A stretch of 33,817 nucleotides of DNA from Aliivibrio sp. (GTDB taxonomy: Bacteria; Pseudomonadota; Gammaproteobacteria; Enterobacterales; Vibrionaceae): positions 1 to 33,817 of the forward strand of contig JAESQY010000110.1 of assembly GCA_016764915.1 (NCBI GenBank), given 5' to 3'. The notes below the pieces were generated by a model. That model was not told where the DNA came from and searched no databases. It worked only from the letters and a program-made list of their open reading frames with translations. Of this stretch, positions 8,755 through 16,406 are shown in pieces. The number at the start of each line of letters is the position of its first letter. Position 1 is the first letter of the stretch. The translations under genes and the position numbers were made by a program.

Positions 8755-8834
8755 ACACGGCTCTACCTCTGGTTTCATATTTCTGACATCAACGACATGC
8801 ACTCTGTTACCAAGCACCTACTTTGGGAATAGAT

Positions 8835-9290
8835 ATGACATCCAATACAACAACACGTCGTTACCACACCTTTCTATTAAACAGTGATTGGCACTCACGT
8901 ATTATCGGATTTTTAGTCGGCATTCTAATGATTGCTATCTACTTGTGGATTCTACTCGGCTTCTGCAATCTATTAGTTCACCTTTTTCATGCGTATCAGC
9001 ACAACAATTGGTCTCATGGCGCTGAAAGCATGATAAAAGATGTGGTAATTATTTTGGCTTCCCTGGAGTTAATACGACTATTCCAATCTTATCTACTGCT
9101 TGGACGAGTCAAAGTGACCTTCATTCTTGATGTGGCTCTAGTCGTACTCATCGGTGAGTTGATCAGTTTATGGTACCGAGAGTATGAGGTTAATGAAGTT
9201 CTGCTTAGCATCTTTGTTATCACTATTTTGACTGCACTGCGCATCGTAACCACCAAGTTTTCTCCTGACAATACCGCTATTGACGTTTAG
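8835..9290 (+). CDS. PsiE-like small inner-membrane protein
   Basis: A 151-residue protein with about four hydrophobic segments (near 25-47, 67-85, 93-112 and 119-136) separated by short charged loops. The pattern DVVIILASLELIRLFQSYL followed by ILDVALVVLIGELISLW resembles the PsiE phosphate-starvation-inducible family (E. coli PsiE about 136 residues), though I recognise the family rather than a specific orthologue. The function of PsiE is poorly known. I chose the ATG at 8835, which has GGGA upstream, over an in-frame TTG at 8823. It follows the ChaN-like gene by 80 bp on the same strand and may be co-transcribed. No Pho box was recognised upstream. Confidence 0.6.
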   Translation: MTSNTTTRRYHTFLLNSDWHSRIIGFLVGILMIAIYLWILLGFCNLLVHLFHAYQHNNWSHGAESMIKDVVIILASLELIRLFQSYLLLGRVKVTFILDVALVVLIGELISLWYREYEVNEVLLSIFVITILTALRIVTTKFSPDNTAIDV

Positions 9291-9378
9291 GTCGGCGGCT
9301 CAAAACAACGGAAAAAAACGATTACTTCCATGAGTAACAGCGGTAAACTAGAGAAAATTGACAGTAATAGGTAGAAGT

Positions 9379-9723
9379 ATGTCTTCTGATTTTTATGGCA
9401 GCAGTGCCAGTTATGCAAAAAATGAGCAAGGTTATCGAGAAAAAGCGCTCAAACTGTTTCCTTGGGTATGTGGCAATTGCGCTCGAGAGTTTGTCTATTC
9501 AAATTTGCGTGAGTTAACCGTTCATCATAAAGATTCGGATCACACCAATAACCCGAATGATGGCAACAATTGGGAGCTATTATGCCTGTTTTGTCACGAT
9601 AACGAGCACTCAAAATACACAGAGCATGATCAGTTCGGTTCTGAAATTAAAGCGGGAGAAGATGACCATCAAGTGGCCACTCATAACCCTTTTTCAGATT
9701 TGAAATCGATGATGAAGAAGTAA
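9379..9723 (+). CDS. yajD: HNH nuclease-family protein YajD
   Basis: A 114-residue protein closely matching E. coli YajD (115 residues): GYREKALKLFPWVCGNC, EFVYSNLRELTVHHKDSDH and NWELLCLFCHDNEHSKY are nearly the same. Two CxxC pairs (C31/C34 and C69/C72) form a zinc site, and H49/H50 plus the downstream asparagine and histidine (HDNEH) make the HNH fold. It is presumed to be a small DNA-binding or nuclease-like protein in the cytoplasm; the role is not established. The ATG at 9379 has AGGTAG upstream and matches the homologue length; an in-frame TTG at 9358 would add seven residues. It converges on clcA with only 4 bases between the stop codons. Confidence 0.9.
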   Translation: MSSDFYGSSASYAKNEQGYREKALKLFPWVCGNCAREFVYSNLRELTVHHKDSDHTNNPNDGNNWELLCLFCHDNEHSKYTEHDQFGSEIKAGEDDHQVATHNPFSDLKSMMKK

Positions 9724-9727
9724 CGAT

Positions 9728-11137
9728 CTAGTGACTTTTAGATCTGGGGGTATTTAACCCAGCCTCTTCGTTCGCTTGACGCTTCACCTCTTTATTGGTA
9801 ATTAATGAGAGTTTCAATAGCTCAGAGTATAACGGTTTTCCGCCAAGTGCCTGAGCAACAAAAGTTGCACCCAAACAAGTCATTAATAACGGTAAGATCA
9901 ATTGATAATTATCGGTCATCTCAACCACTAAGATAATACCCGTTACTGGCGCTCTAACCGTTGCGGCAAAAAGTGCACCCATTCCCGCCACCGCATAAAC
10001 ACCAGGTTCTGAAACAAAGTCTGGAAACAACGTTGCAGCAATGGTTCCATAAGCTAAACCAAGCAAAGTCCCTAACGTTAACATGGGTGCAAATACGCCC
10101 CCTGGTGCACCAGAAGCAAAACACGCGACAGTACCAAACACCCTCACAACAAATAGCAGCACCATAATAAGCCAAGCTAGTGGGTTTTGAAATAACTCAG
10201 TGATCAATTCAATGCCACTACCAGACACTTCGGGTCTTATCATTTGTAGCAGGGTAAATAGGCCACCAAATATTGCGCCTGTCAGCACAATTCTTGATGT
10301 TTTATTCGCCTGCTTTGCTCTTAAATATTCGGTGCTTTTCAGTATCCATTTATTAAAATTGACACCAACAATACCAAAGATCGTACCGAGCAATAGAAAC
10401 AGCCACAACGAATTAAGGGGTGGCACATCAAAGTGAGGAATATCCATGACTGCGCTTTGTCCATGCAACGAGCGCATCACTATAGTGGCTGCTGCAGTGG
10501 CTAATGTTACGCACTTAATTGAGGTCATGTTGTATTTAAACTGAGGACGCATCTCTTCGATTACAAACAAGATGCCCGCAAGTGGCGCATTAAATGCGGC
10601 GGCCAAACCCGCAGCAGCGCCCGCTGCGGTTAAAATATGTTTACCATGTTTGTAACGTTTCGCCGTATCAGAAAACATACGTCCAATTGAGCCACCTATT
10701 TGAATTGACGGTCCTTCTCGACCTAAGATCATGCCCGAACCAATGGCCAATGAACCCGCAATAAACTTAACTGGCAGTACTCTTTTCCAACGAATATCGT
10801 GAATGCCATCCAGTGCTCCCTCTATGTGCTGGATACCACTACCCGCTACTTCTGGCGCCAACTTGCAGGTCATCCAAAAAGCAATCGCGACCATCAATGC
10901 CCCCATTAACACCGCTAAGATCATGACAACGAGCGGTGGCAGTTGATAACCATGCAGAAGAGACATTCTCTGTTCAGCAACCCATATAATTGCGCCTTCA
11001 AACAGAGCAACAATACAACCTGTCGTCGCGCCGACCAACGCAGAAAGGCCTAGTAGCACCATATAGTCATATTTGGTGGTATAAAGCCTAGGTGATAATC
11101 GATGTTTTAACCGCTGAAATTGCTGCAATTTAGCCAT
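9728..11137 (-). CDS. clcA: H+/Cl- antiporter ClcA
   Basis: A 469-residue CLC protein aligning along its length with E. coli ClcA (473 residues). It exchanges two chloride ions for one proton across the inner membrane and in E. coli aids extreme acid resistance. Visible motifs: GSGIQ (99-103; usual form GSGIP, so Pro is replaced by Gln, with the ion-contacting serine S100 kept), LGREGPSIQIGG with gating glutamate E141, the internal proton glutamate in VIEEMRPQF (E195), GAPGGVFAPML near 340, and GGKPLYSELL near the C-terminus with the pore tyrosine. This makes a coupled antiporter more likely than a channel. It is monocistronic and convergent with yajD. The region upstream of its ATG lacks a clear ribosome-binding site. 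Confidence 0.95.
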   Translation of the reverse strand: MAKLQQFQRLKHRLSPRLYTTKYDYMVLLGLSALVGATTGCIVALFEGAIIWVAEQRMSLLHGYQLPPLVVMILAVLMGALMVAIAFWMTCKLAPEVAGSGIQHIEGALDGIHDIRWKRVLPVKFIAGSLAIGSGMILGREGPSIQIGGSIGRMFSDTAKRYKHGKHILTAAGAAAGLAAAFNAPLAGILFVIEEMRPQFKYNMTSIKCVTLATAAATIVMRSLHGQSAVMDIPHFDVPPLNSLWLFLLLGTIFGIVGVNFNKWILKSTEYLRAKQANKTSRIVLTGAIFGGLFTLLQMIRPEVSGSGIELITELFQNPLAWLIMVLLFVVRVFGTVACFASGAPGGVFAPMLTLGTLLGLAYGTIAATLFPDFVSEPGVYAVAGMGALFAATVRAPVTGIILVVEMTDNYQLILPLLMTCLGATFVAQALGGKPLYSELLKLSLITNKEVKRQANEEAGLNTPRSKSH

Positions 11138-11287
11138 GTAGTTTTAAGGACCGAGTGAAAAATAAGAGGAGTGGTTGGATATATCGAGTGATTATAGGCT
11201 TCTGATTATTTGTTTTGTGACTTTGTGCACCTCATTTTTGCAATATACGATTCTAAAAATTTGCTGAAATTTTCTATATCGGCATAA

Positions 11288-11317
11288 AAAAAGGTAAGAC
11301 ATTCGTCTTACCTTTTT
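11288..11317. terminator. Terminator of the ABC transporter operon
   Basis: AAAAAGGTAAGAC (11288-11300) pairs perfectly with GTCTTACCTTTTT (11305-11317) around the loop ATTC. On the minus strand a T-run follows, giving a strong intrinsic terminator 22 bases past the ATPase stop codon. The symmetry (A-run on one side, T-run on the other) means it could work in both directions. Confidence 0.85.
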
Positions 11318-11339
11318 AAAGCCCGTATATTTACTATGG

Positions 11340-12134
11340 CTAATTTAATAATAAACTGTCGTCAGCCAGCTCTTCACCTCTGACTTTAGAAAACATCTCA
11401 AGAAGGTCTTTCACTCCCATATTGGCACGTTGCTCGCCTGCGACATCCAATACCACTTTCCCTTGATGAAGCATCACAGTTCTATCGCCACACGCAAGTG
11501 CGTCTTTCATCGAGTGCGTCACCATCATCACGGTCAAATCGAAATCTTTAACCACTTTTTTGGTTAAATTGATAACAAAAACAGCCATTCTCGGGTCAAG
11601 TGCTGCGGTATGTTCGTCCAACAGCAACAGTTTGCTGTCTGACAATGTCGCCATAATCAGACTCACTGCTTGACGTTGACCACCGGAAAGCAGACCAATG
11701 CTGTCACTTAATCTGTCCTCCAGACCTAACCCTAGAATGCTGATTCTCTCTTGGAACAGTTTTCGACGATTGGTTGACAGCGCTAATTTCCATGTTCGAG
11801 TTTTACCTCGGCTATAGGCTAAGGCCATATTCTCTTCTATCGTTAATGCACCGCAAGTTCCTGCAAGAGGATCTTGAAATACGCGCGCGGCATATCGAGC
11901 TCTTTGATACACACTTTGGCGAGTAACGTCATGATCATCAATGCTTACATTGCCAGCGACCATAGGAGTTTCACCAGTAACCGCACCTAACAAGGTTGAT
12001 TTTCCCGCACCATTTGAGCCAATGACGGTTAAAAATTGATGCTCTGGAACTTCAAGTGTAACGCCTCGTAACGCCTTATTCTCAAGAATAGTGCCTTCAT
12101 TAAAGGTAACTTGGATATTATCTAACTGAATCAT
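11340..12134 (-). CDS. ABC transporter ATP-binding protein (BMP/TrpX-type importer)
   Basis: A 264-residue ATPase subunit. Walker A is GSNGAGKST (39-47), the Q-loop is Q87, the signature LSGGQ is at 149-153, Walker B LLLLDE at 169-174 is followed by HTAALDP, and the switch histidine is H207 in VTHS. The DEHTAALDP form is typical of COG1101 ATPases, which pair with COG4120 permeases and COG2984 binding proteins, exactly the neighbours here. It powers import on the cytoplasmic face. It is the last gene of a three-gene minus-strand operon: GAGGAG precedes the ATG and 16 bases separate it from the permease gene. The substrate is not readable; related Gram-positive systems import tryptophan or other aromatic compounds. 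Confidence 0.9.
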   Translation of the reverse strand: MIQLDNIQVTFNEGTILENKALRGVTLEVPEHQFLTVIGSNGAGKSTLLGAVTGETPMVAGNVSIDDHDVTRQSVYQRARYAARVFQDPLAGTCGALTIEENMALAYSRGKTRTWKLALSTNRRKLFQERISILGLGLEDRLSDSIGLLSGGQRQAVSLIMATLSDSKLLLLDEHTAALDPRMAVFVINLTKKVVKDFDLTVMMVTHSMKDALACGDRTVMLHQGKVVLDVAGEQRANMGVKDLLEMFSKVRGEELADDSLLLN

Positions 12135-12150
12135 AATTTCTCCTCTTTAC

Positions 12151-13050
12151 CTACACTTGAGAGACTGATTTTTTCGAACGAAATTTGTTTTTCATTTTCG
12201 GTGCAACCAGCGCAACTGCAACGAGAACCGCCGTCACTAAGTTAAGATCCGATGCTTTTAATCCAAACATGCCACTACTAAGTGCAAATGCAACCGCTAA
12301 ACGGTATAGAATAGAACCTAATATGACAGCAACAACGGCTACCCATATTTTTCTTCCCGGAATCAAAGTTTGACCGAGAATTACCGCCGCAAGACCAACG
12401 ACAATCGTACCAACACCAGAAGTGACATCCGCAAAACTGTTGGTTTGAGCGAAAAGCGCACCTGAAAAGCCGACAAGTGCATTTGAAAGTGCCAAACCAA
12501 AGTAGGTGTAAAATCCGGTGCTGCCGCCTTGTGCATTAACCATGCGGCTATTTACACCCGTTGCACGAAGTGCCAAGCCAAAATCACTGGCCAATAGACG
12601 AATAATGAACCATGCACTTAATAGAACGAGTACGCCAACCACTAAAGGACGAGCATACATAGGATCGAGCCCCATGTTCTCAAAAGGTGTTAAAATTGTC
12701 TCTTCGCCTAACAGTGCTATATTGGGACGTCCCATTATTCGAATGTTAATAGAAAAAGCAGCGATCATCGTTAAGATACTAGCGAGTAGATGTAATATAC
12801 CGCAACGAACGGCCAAAAAACCGGTTACAAGCCCGGTCATCCCACCTGCAATAATAGCAAAAACTGTTGCTATCCATGGATTTACACCTGAAACAATTGC
12901 TGTTGCAGCAACGGCAGCACCCATAGGAAAGCTACCATCAACACTCAAGTCAGGAAAATCCAGAACTCGAAAGGTGAGATAAACGCCCAGTGCCACCAGC
13001 CCATATACTAGCCCTATTTCTAAGGTTCCAAAAAAAGCAAAAGCAGACAT
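12151..13050 (-). CDS. ABC transporter permease
   Basis: A 299-residue integral membrane protein with about eight to ten hydrophobic segments and no ATPase motifs. It resembles the COG4120 (BPD_transp_2-type) permeases: a short N-terminus, FRVLDFPDLSVDGSFPMGAA near residue 30, which is characteristic of this group, ALRATGVNSRMVNAQG near residue 180 (the likely coupling helix contacting the ATPase), and a basic C-terminus. It would form the channel as a homodimer. GGGAG lies upstream of the ATG. It sits between the binding-protein gene (56 bp upstream) and the ATPase gene (16 bp downstream), so the three genes form one transport operon. Confidence 0.88.
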   Translation of the reverse strand: MSAFAFFGTLEIGLVYGLVALGVYLTFRVLDFPDLSVDGSFPMGAAVAATAIVSGVNPWIATVFAIIAGGMTGLVTGFLAVRCGILHLLASILTMIAAFSINIRIMGRPNIALLGEETILTPFENMGLDPMYARPLVVGVLVLLSAWFIIRLLASDFGLALRATGVNSRMVNAQGGSTGFYTYFGLALSNALVGFSGALFAQTNSFADVTSGVGTIVVGLAAVILGQTLIPGRKIWVAVVAVILGSILYRLAVAFALSSGMFGLKASDLNLVTAVLVAVALVAPKMKNKFRSKKSVSQV

Positions 13051-13106
13051 TAAAACTCCCTTTATACTGCTATTAGATTGATACTGGCATTGATAACCAG
13101 CAACAC

Positions 13107-14075
13107 CTACTCTACGATTTTAGTCGCACGAGACTTAACGCTGTCAGGAAAAGTAATACCCAGTTTTGCCGCTGCTTTTTTGTTCAATACTAAGTCTGAA
13201 CCTTCAGCAACCTTAACAGCCAAATCACCAGGCTTTTTACCATTCAAAATTGCAGCAACATAATCTGCGGTTTGAAGACCTACCTGATAGTAGTCAAAAC
13301 CCAGCGCAGCATAAGCACCATTTTCAATATAGGTTGTAGAGCCACCAAATACTGGAGTCTTTGCCATATTAGCCGCAACAATCATGCCATCGATGGCGCT
13401 CGCTACCGTGTTATCAACAGCGGCATAAATCACATCAGACTTTTCAACAATAATCTGTGTCGCTGATTGTACATCAGCACTCTTAAGCGCAATCGCTTCA
13501 ATCACTTTTAACCCTTTTGCAGCAGCCGCATCTTTTAGTAGTTTCACCAAAGTAACAGCATTCGATTCACCAGGGTTATAAACGACACCAATTGACTTTA
13601 CGTTTGGCATTATTTCAAGAATCAAATCGACATGTTGTGCTACTGGAGAAAGATCCGAAAGACCCGTTACGTTGCCGCCTGGTTTGTCGATATTTTTGAT
13701 AAGTTTAGCACCCAGCGGATCCGTTACCGCAGTAAACACAACCGGAATTTTACGAGTTGCGGCAACCAAAGCTTGTGCCGTTGGTGTTGCAATACCGACC
13801 AATACGTCTGGTTCTTCACCTACAAATTGACGAGCTATCTGTACTGCTATTGCTGTATTACCTTGCGCGGTTTGATAGACAAACTCTAAGTTTTTACCTT
13901 CAACAAACCCTTTCTTTTTTAGCCCGTCTAATAGACCTTGACGAGTCGAATCTAGGGCTGGATGTTCCACGATTTGTGAAACAGCCACTTTGTACACTTT
14001 AGCTAAAACAGTTGTTGATGTGAATAGAAGCGATCCTGCTATACATGCTGCTGTAATGATATTCGACGCTTTCAT
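13107..14075 (-). CDS. ABC transporter substrate-binding protein (COG2984, TrpX-like)
   Basis: A 322-residue periplasmic protein with a signal peptide of about 25 residues ending in VLA. The mature part shows the COG2984 pattern: KVAVSQIVEHPALDSTRQG, VGIATPTAQALVAATRKIPVVFTAVTDP near residue 95, GVVYNPGESNAVTLVKLLK near 165, and SDVIYAAVDNTVASA near 215. Members are usually annotated as tryptophan/tyrosine-type ABC binding proteins; TrpX in Streptococcus is one. It captures a small ligand and delivers it to the permease encoded next. AGGAG precedes the ATG. As first gene of the operon, its promoter should lie in 14076-14310. I see no attenuator or TrpR-like operator there that would confirm an aromatic amino-acid substrate. 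Confidence 0.88.
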   Translation of the reverse strand: MKASNIITAACIAGSLLFTSTTVLAKVYKVAVSQIVEHPALDSTRQGLLDGLKKKGFVEGKNLEFVYQTAQGNTAIAVQIARQFVGEEPDVLVGIATPTAQALVAATRKIPVVFTAVTDPLGAKLIKNIDKPGGNVTGLSDLSPVAQHVDLILEIMPNVKSIGVVYNPGESNAVTLVKLLKDAAAAKGLKVIEAIALKSADVQSATQIIVEKSDVIYAAVDNTVASAIDGMIVAANMAKTPVFGGSTTYIENGAYAALGFDYYQVGLQTADYVAAILNGKKPGDLAVKVAEGSDLVLNKKAAAKLGITFPDSVKSRATKIVE

Positions 14076-14317
14076 GCTATCTCCTTGATAATATTCCGAT
14101 GCTGTATTTTATGTAGCCACTTTATTACTTTGAGTTATTCGCCTTTTATTGGCTTATTTGTGACCTTATCTATTTATCCCAAAAAAACGACAGAAAATAT
14201 ACATATTATTAACAATATTTATCATTTATTTGTTCTATTGACGGAATTCCCATTATCTTCGGTCATGAAATTAACAATTGGCAGACGATTGCATATCCAT
14301 AAATAACAGGCAATAAA

Positions 14318-14340
14318 AAAGCACTCAAAAAGAGTGCTTT
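14318..14340 (-). terminator. Terminator downstream of yfbV
   Basis: AAAGCACTC (14318-14326) pairs with GAGTGCTTT (14332-14340) around an A5 loop; on the minus strand it is followed by a T-run, giving a standard intrinsic terminator 33 bases past the yfbV stop codon. It separates yfbV from the ABC operon. The rest of the gap (14076-14317) is AT-rich and shows no gene; it should hold the promoter for the binding-protein gene. Confidence 0.85.
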
Positions 14341-14372
14341 AAACGCATATCTACTTACTATAACTATTTAAT

Positions 14373-14822
14373 TTAAAACCAGCGTTCTAACGCATTTTTA
14401 TCTAGTAGTTTGAATGCTTTATTTAAGATCTTAGCTAACTCTTTATATCTAGGATTTTTTCTGGCCGGTTCTAATGCCATACCCGACTCAGCGATTTTTT
14501 GGTGCAGTTCTCGATACCAGCTAGCAAGAGCAGGAGGAAGCTGAGTGTTTGAGCGATTTCCAAGCCACCAAAAGCCCTGTAAAGGAAGACTCAAAGCAAA
14601 CAGTGCCATAACAATTGCTTGAGGTATAGCGCCGTAATTTTCAAATACCATCTGAGTTAAAATACTTATCACTGCAACTGCAGGCATAACAGTAATTGCA
14701 AAACGCGTGGTTTTAATCACTCTCTGTTCTGGAAAGATTGGTGCTAGCTCTTTTCGAACAGGCCAACTATCCATGTATTTTTGACCATCACGAAAACGGA
14801 ATAAAAATTGTTGTTCACTCAT
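14373..14822 (-). CDS. yfbV: UPF0208 membrane protein YfbV
   Basis: A 149-residue protein homologous to E. coli YfbV (151 residues), which is encoded at the same place, divergent from ackA. Conserved stretches are [46 protein letters not shown] and the C-terminal [10 protein letters not shown]. Two transmembrane helices lie at about 45-65 and 70-88. E. coli YfbV has been connected with Ter macrodomain insulation and with the membrane, but a precise activity is not established. I chose the ATG at 14822: it has GGGAG upstream and matches the homologue start, whereas the longer frame would add eight residues. Confidence 0.9.
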   Translation of the reverse strand: MSEQQFLFRFRDGQKYMDSWPVRKELAPIFPEQRVIKTTRFAITVMPAVAVISILTQMVFENYGAIPQAIVMALFALSLPLQGFWWLGNRSNTQLPPALASWYRELHQKIAESGMALEPARKNPRYKELAKILNKAFKLLDKNALERWF

Positions 14823-15151
14823 TTTAACGTCTCCCGTATTCAACAAATTTTGTAATTATTAAAAAATAGCTATAACAAACTTGATTAATATTAATTTTTT
14901 TACTGATTTTTTTGTTATCCTACGCACATTCGCGCTTCTTAGCTATTTACCCATTGTTGCTTTTATTTCGGGATAAGGCAACTCTGATTACTCTTCGCTA
15001 AAAAGCACACCAACTCTGTGTCTCTTATATACAGATTTTTACGACTATTTCATTCAAGAGTAGACGACGGGTCATAAATGTCGACTATTCTTGAATGAAA
15101 TAGTCCATAAATACTACATTACATTTTCAGACAATTAATAGGTATGCAAAC
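14823..15151. promoter_or_regulatory. Divergent yfbV/ackA control region with FNR-like box
   Basis: This gap of about 330 bp lies between divergent start codons. TTGAT-TAAT-ATTAA (14881-14894) matches the FNR consensus TTGATnnnnATCAA at 9 of 10 defined positions and lies in an AT-rich tract. FNR control of ackA is known in E. coli, which makes the site plausible. The ackA-proximal part (15043-15105) is occupied by a long inverted repeat, listed separately. I could not fix a confident -35/-10 pair for either gene. Confidence 0.45.
15043..15105 (+). repeat. Long inverted repeat in the ackA leader
   Basis: Two 26-base arms (15043-15068 and 15080-15105) are reverse complements at 24 of 26 positions, with an 11-base loop (15069-15079). 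The outermost 17 positions pair without a mismatch; in RNA, one of the two mismatches becomes a G-U pair. The right arm ends 46 bases before the ackA ATG. There is no T-run after it, so it is not an ordinary intrinsic terminator. If transcribed, it would form a very stable hairpin in the 5' leader; as DNA, it could be an operator. Confidence 0.85.
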
Positions 15152-16348
15152 ATGTCTAAGCTGGTTTTAGTTTTAAATTGCGGTAGTTCTTCTCTTAAAT
15201 TTGCTGTTGTCGATCCTGTTACTGGTGACGAACACCTTACAGGTCTAGCCGAATGCCTTCACCTTCCTGAAGCTCGCATCAAGTGGAAAATGGACGGAAA
15301 ACACGAAGCTCAACTAGGTAACGGCGCTGCTCATGAAGAAGCACTTGCATTTATGGTTGAATCTATTCTTGCGTCTAAACCTGAACTTTCGCAGAGCATT
15401 ACCTCAATCGGACACCGTGTTGTGCATGGTGGTGAGAAATTTACTAAATCTGCACTTATCACTGATGAAGTTCTGCAAGGTATCGAAGATTGCTGTGCAC
15501 TCGCTCCTCTTCATAATCCAGCACACATTATTGGTATTAAAGCTGCACAAGCCGCTTTCCCTGCACTGAAAAATGTTGCTGTATTCGATACTGCGTTCCA
15601 TCAGTCAATGCCTGAAGAAGCTTATTTATACGCTCTTCCGTACAACCTTTATACTGACCACGCGATTCGTCGTTACGGCATGCACGGTACTTCTCACCTA
15701 TTTATCACTCGTGAGTGTGCCAATGTTCTTGGTAAACCAGTAGAAGAGCTAAACATCATTAACTGTCACTTAGGCAATGGTGCTTCTGTTTGTGCGATTA
15801 AAAATGGTCAGTCGGTCGATACGTCTATGGGACTTACTCCACTTGAAGGTCTTGTTATGGGAACTCGCTGCGGTGATATCGACCCTGCGATCATCTTCCA
15901 CCTACACGACTCATTAGGCTACTCTCTTGATAAAATCAACACAATGTTGACTAAAGAGTCTGGCCTACAAGGTCTAACAGGAATCACTTCAGATTGCCGT
16001 TTTGTTGAAGATAACTACGGTGCAAAACCTGAAGCGACTCGCGCTATGGATGTCTTCTGTCACCGTCTTGCAAAATACGTTGCTGGTTATACCGCAACAC
16101 TTGATGGCCGTTTAGACGCTATCGTCTTCACCGGCGGCATTGGTGAAAACTCAGCACCTATTCGTGAAATGGTACTTAACCGTTTAGCGATTCTGGGTGT
16201 TGAAGTTGATACAGAACGTAACCTTAAAGCTCGTTTTGGTAAAGAGGGCACTATCACAACAGATAGCAGCCGTGTTCCTTCACTGGTTATTTCAACCAAT
16301 GAAGAGTTAGTTATCGCTGAAGATACAGCACGTCTAACTAACATCTAA
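15152..16348 (+). CDS. ackA: Acetate kinase AckA
   Basis: A 398-residue acetate kinase (E. coli 400) interconverting acetyl phosphate + ADP with acetate + ATP. Signature motifs are [11 protein letters not shown] near the N-terminus, [11 protein letters not shown] with the catalytic aspartate near 148, [15 protein letters not shown] near 175, [10 protein letters not shown] near 205, [13 protein letters not shown] near 235, [14 protein letters not shown] near 330, and a C-terminal ISTNEEL. It works with Pta just downstream: the pair excretes acetate during overflow growth and sets the acetyl-phosphate pool. The ATG follows a modest AGGT. The leader contains a long hairpin and an FNR-like box, so expression is probably regulated at both transcript and promoter level. 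Confidence 0.98.
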   Translation: MSKLVLVLNCGSSSLKFAVVDPVTGDEHLTGLAECLHLPEARIKWKMDGKHEAQLGNGAAHEEALAFMVESILASKPELSQSITSIGHRVVHGGEKFTKSALITDEVLQGIEDCCALAPLHNPAHIIGIKAAQAAFPALKNVAVFDTAFHQSMPEEAYLYALPYNLYTDHAIRRYGMHGTSHLFITRECANVLGKPVEELNIINCHLGNGASVCAIKNGQSVDTSMGLTPLEGLVMGTRCGDIDPAIIFHLHDSLGYSLDKINTMLTKESGLQGLTGITSDCRFVEDNYGAKPEATRAMDVFCHRLAKYVAGYTATLDGRLDAIVFTGGIGENSAPIREMVLNRLAILGVEVDTERNLKARFGKEGTITTDSSRVPSLVISTNEELVIAEDTARLTNI

Positions 16349-16355
16349 TCATGCC

Positions 16356-16383
16356 GGCCAGCCAGTTGGGTTGGCCATTTTTA
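16356..16383 (+). terminator. Intercistronic hairpin between ackA and pta
   Basis: GGCCAGCC (16356-16363) pairs with GGTTGGCC (16369-16376, one G-U pair) around AGTTG, followed by ATTTTTA. It has terminator form but lies between two genes expected to be co-transcribed, so it may cause partial termination or protect the ackA mRNA end, lowering pta relative to ackA. This is an inference from structure. Confidence 0.6.
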
Positions 16384-16406
16384 CTTAACGTGTAGAGGAG
16401 TTTCTA

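Noticed and set aside
9725..9744. GATCTA/TAGATC hairpin between yajD and clcA as a terminator
   Set aside because: Only six AT-rich base pairs, overlapping the clcA end, with no T-run; too weak to call.
12518..12982. A 154-residue plus-strand frame inside the ABC permease gene
   Set aside because: It is the antisense shadow of a clear permease with family motifs, has no ribosome-binding site and an unlikely composition.
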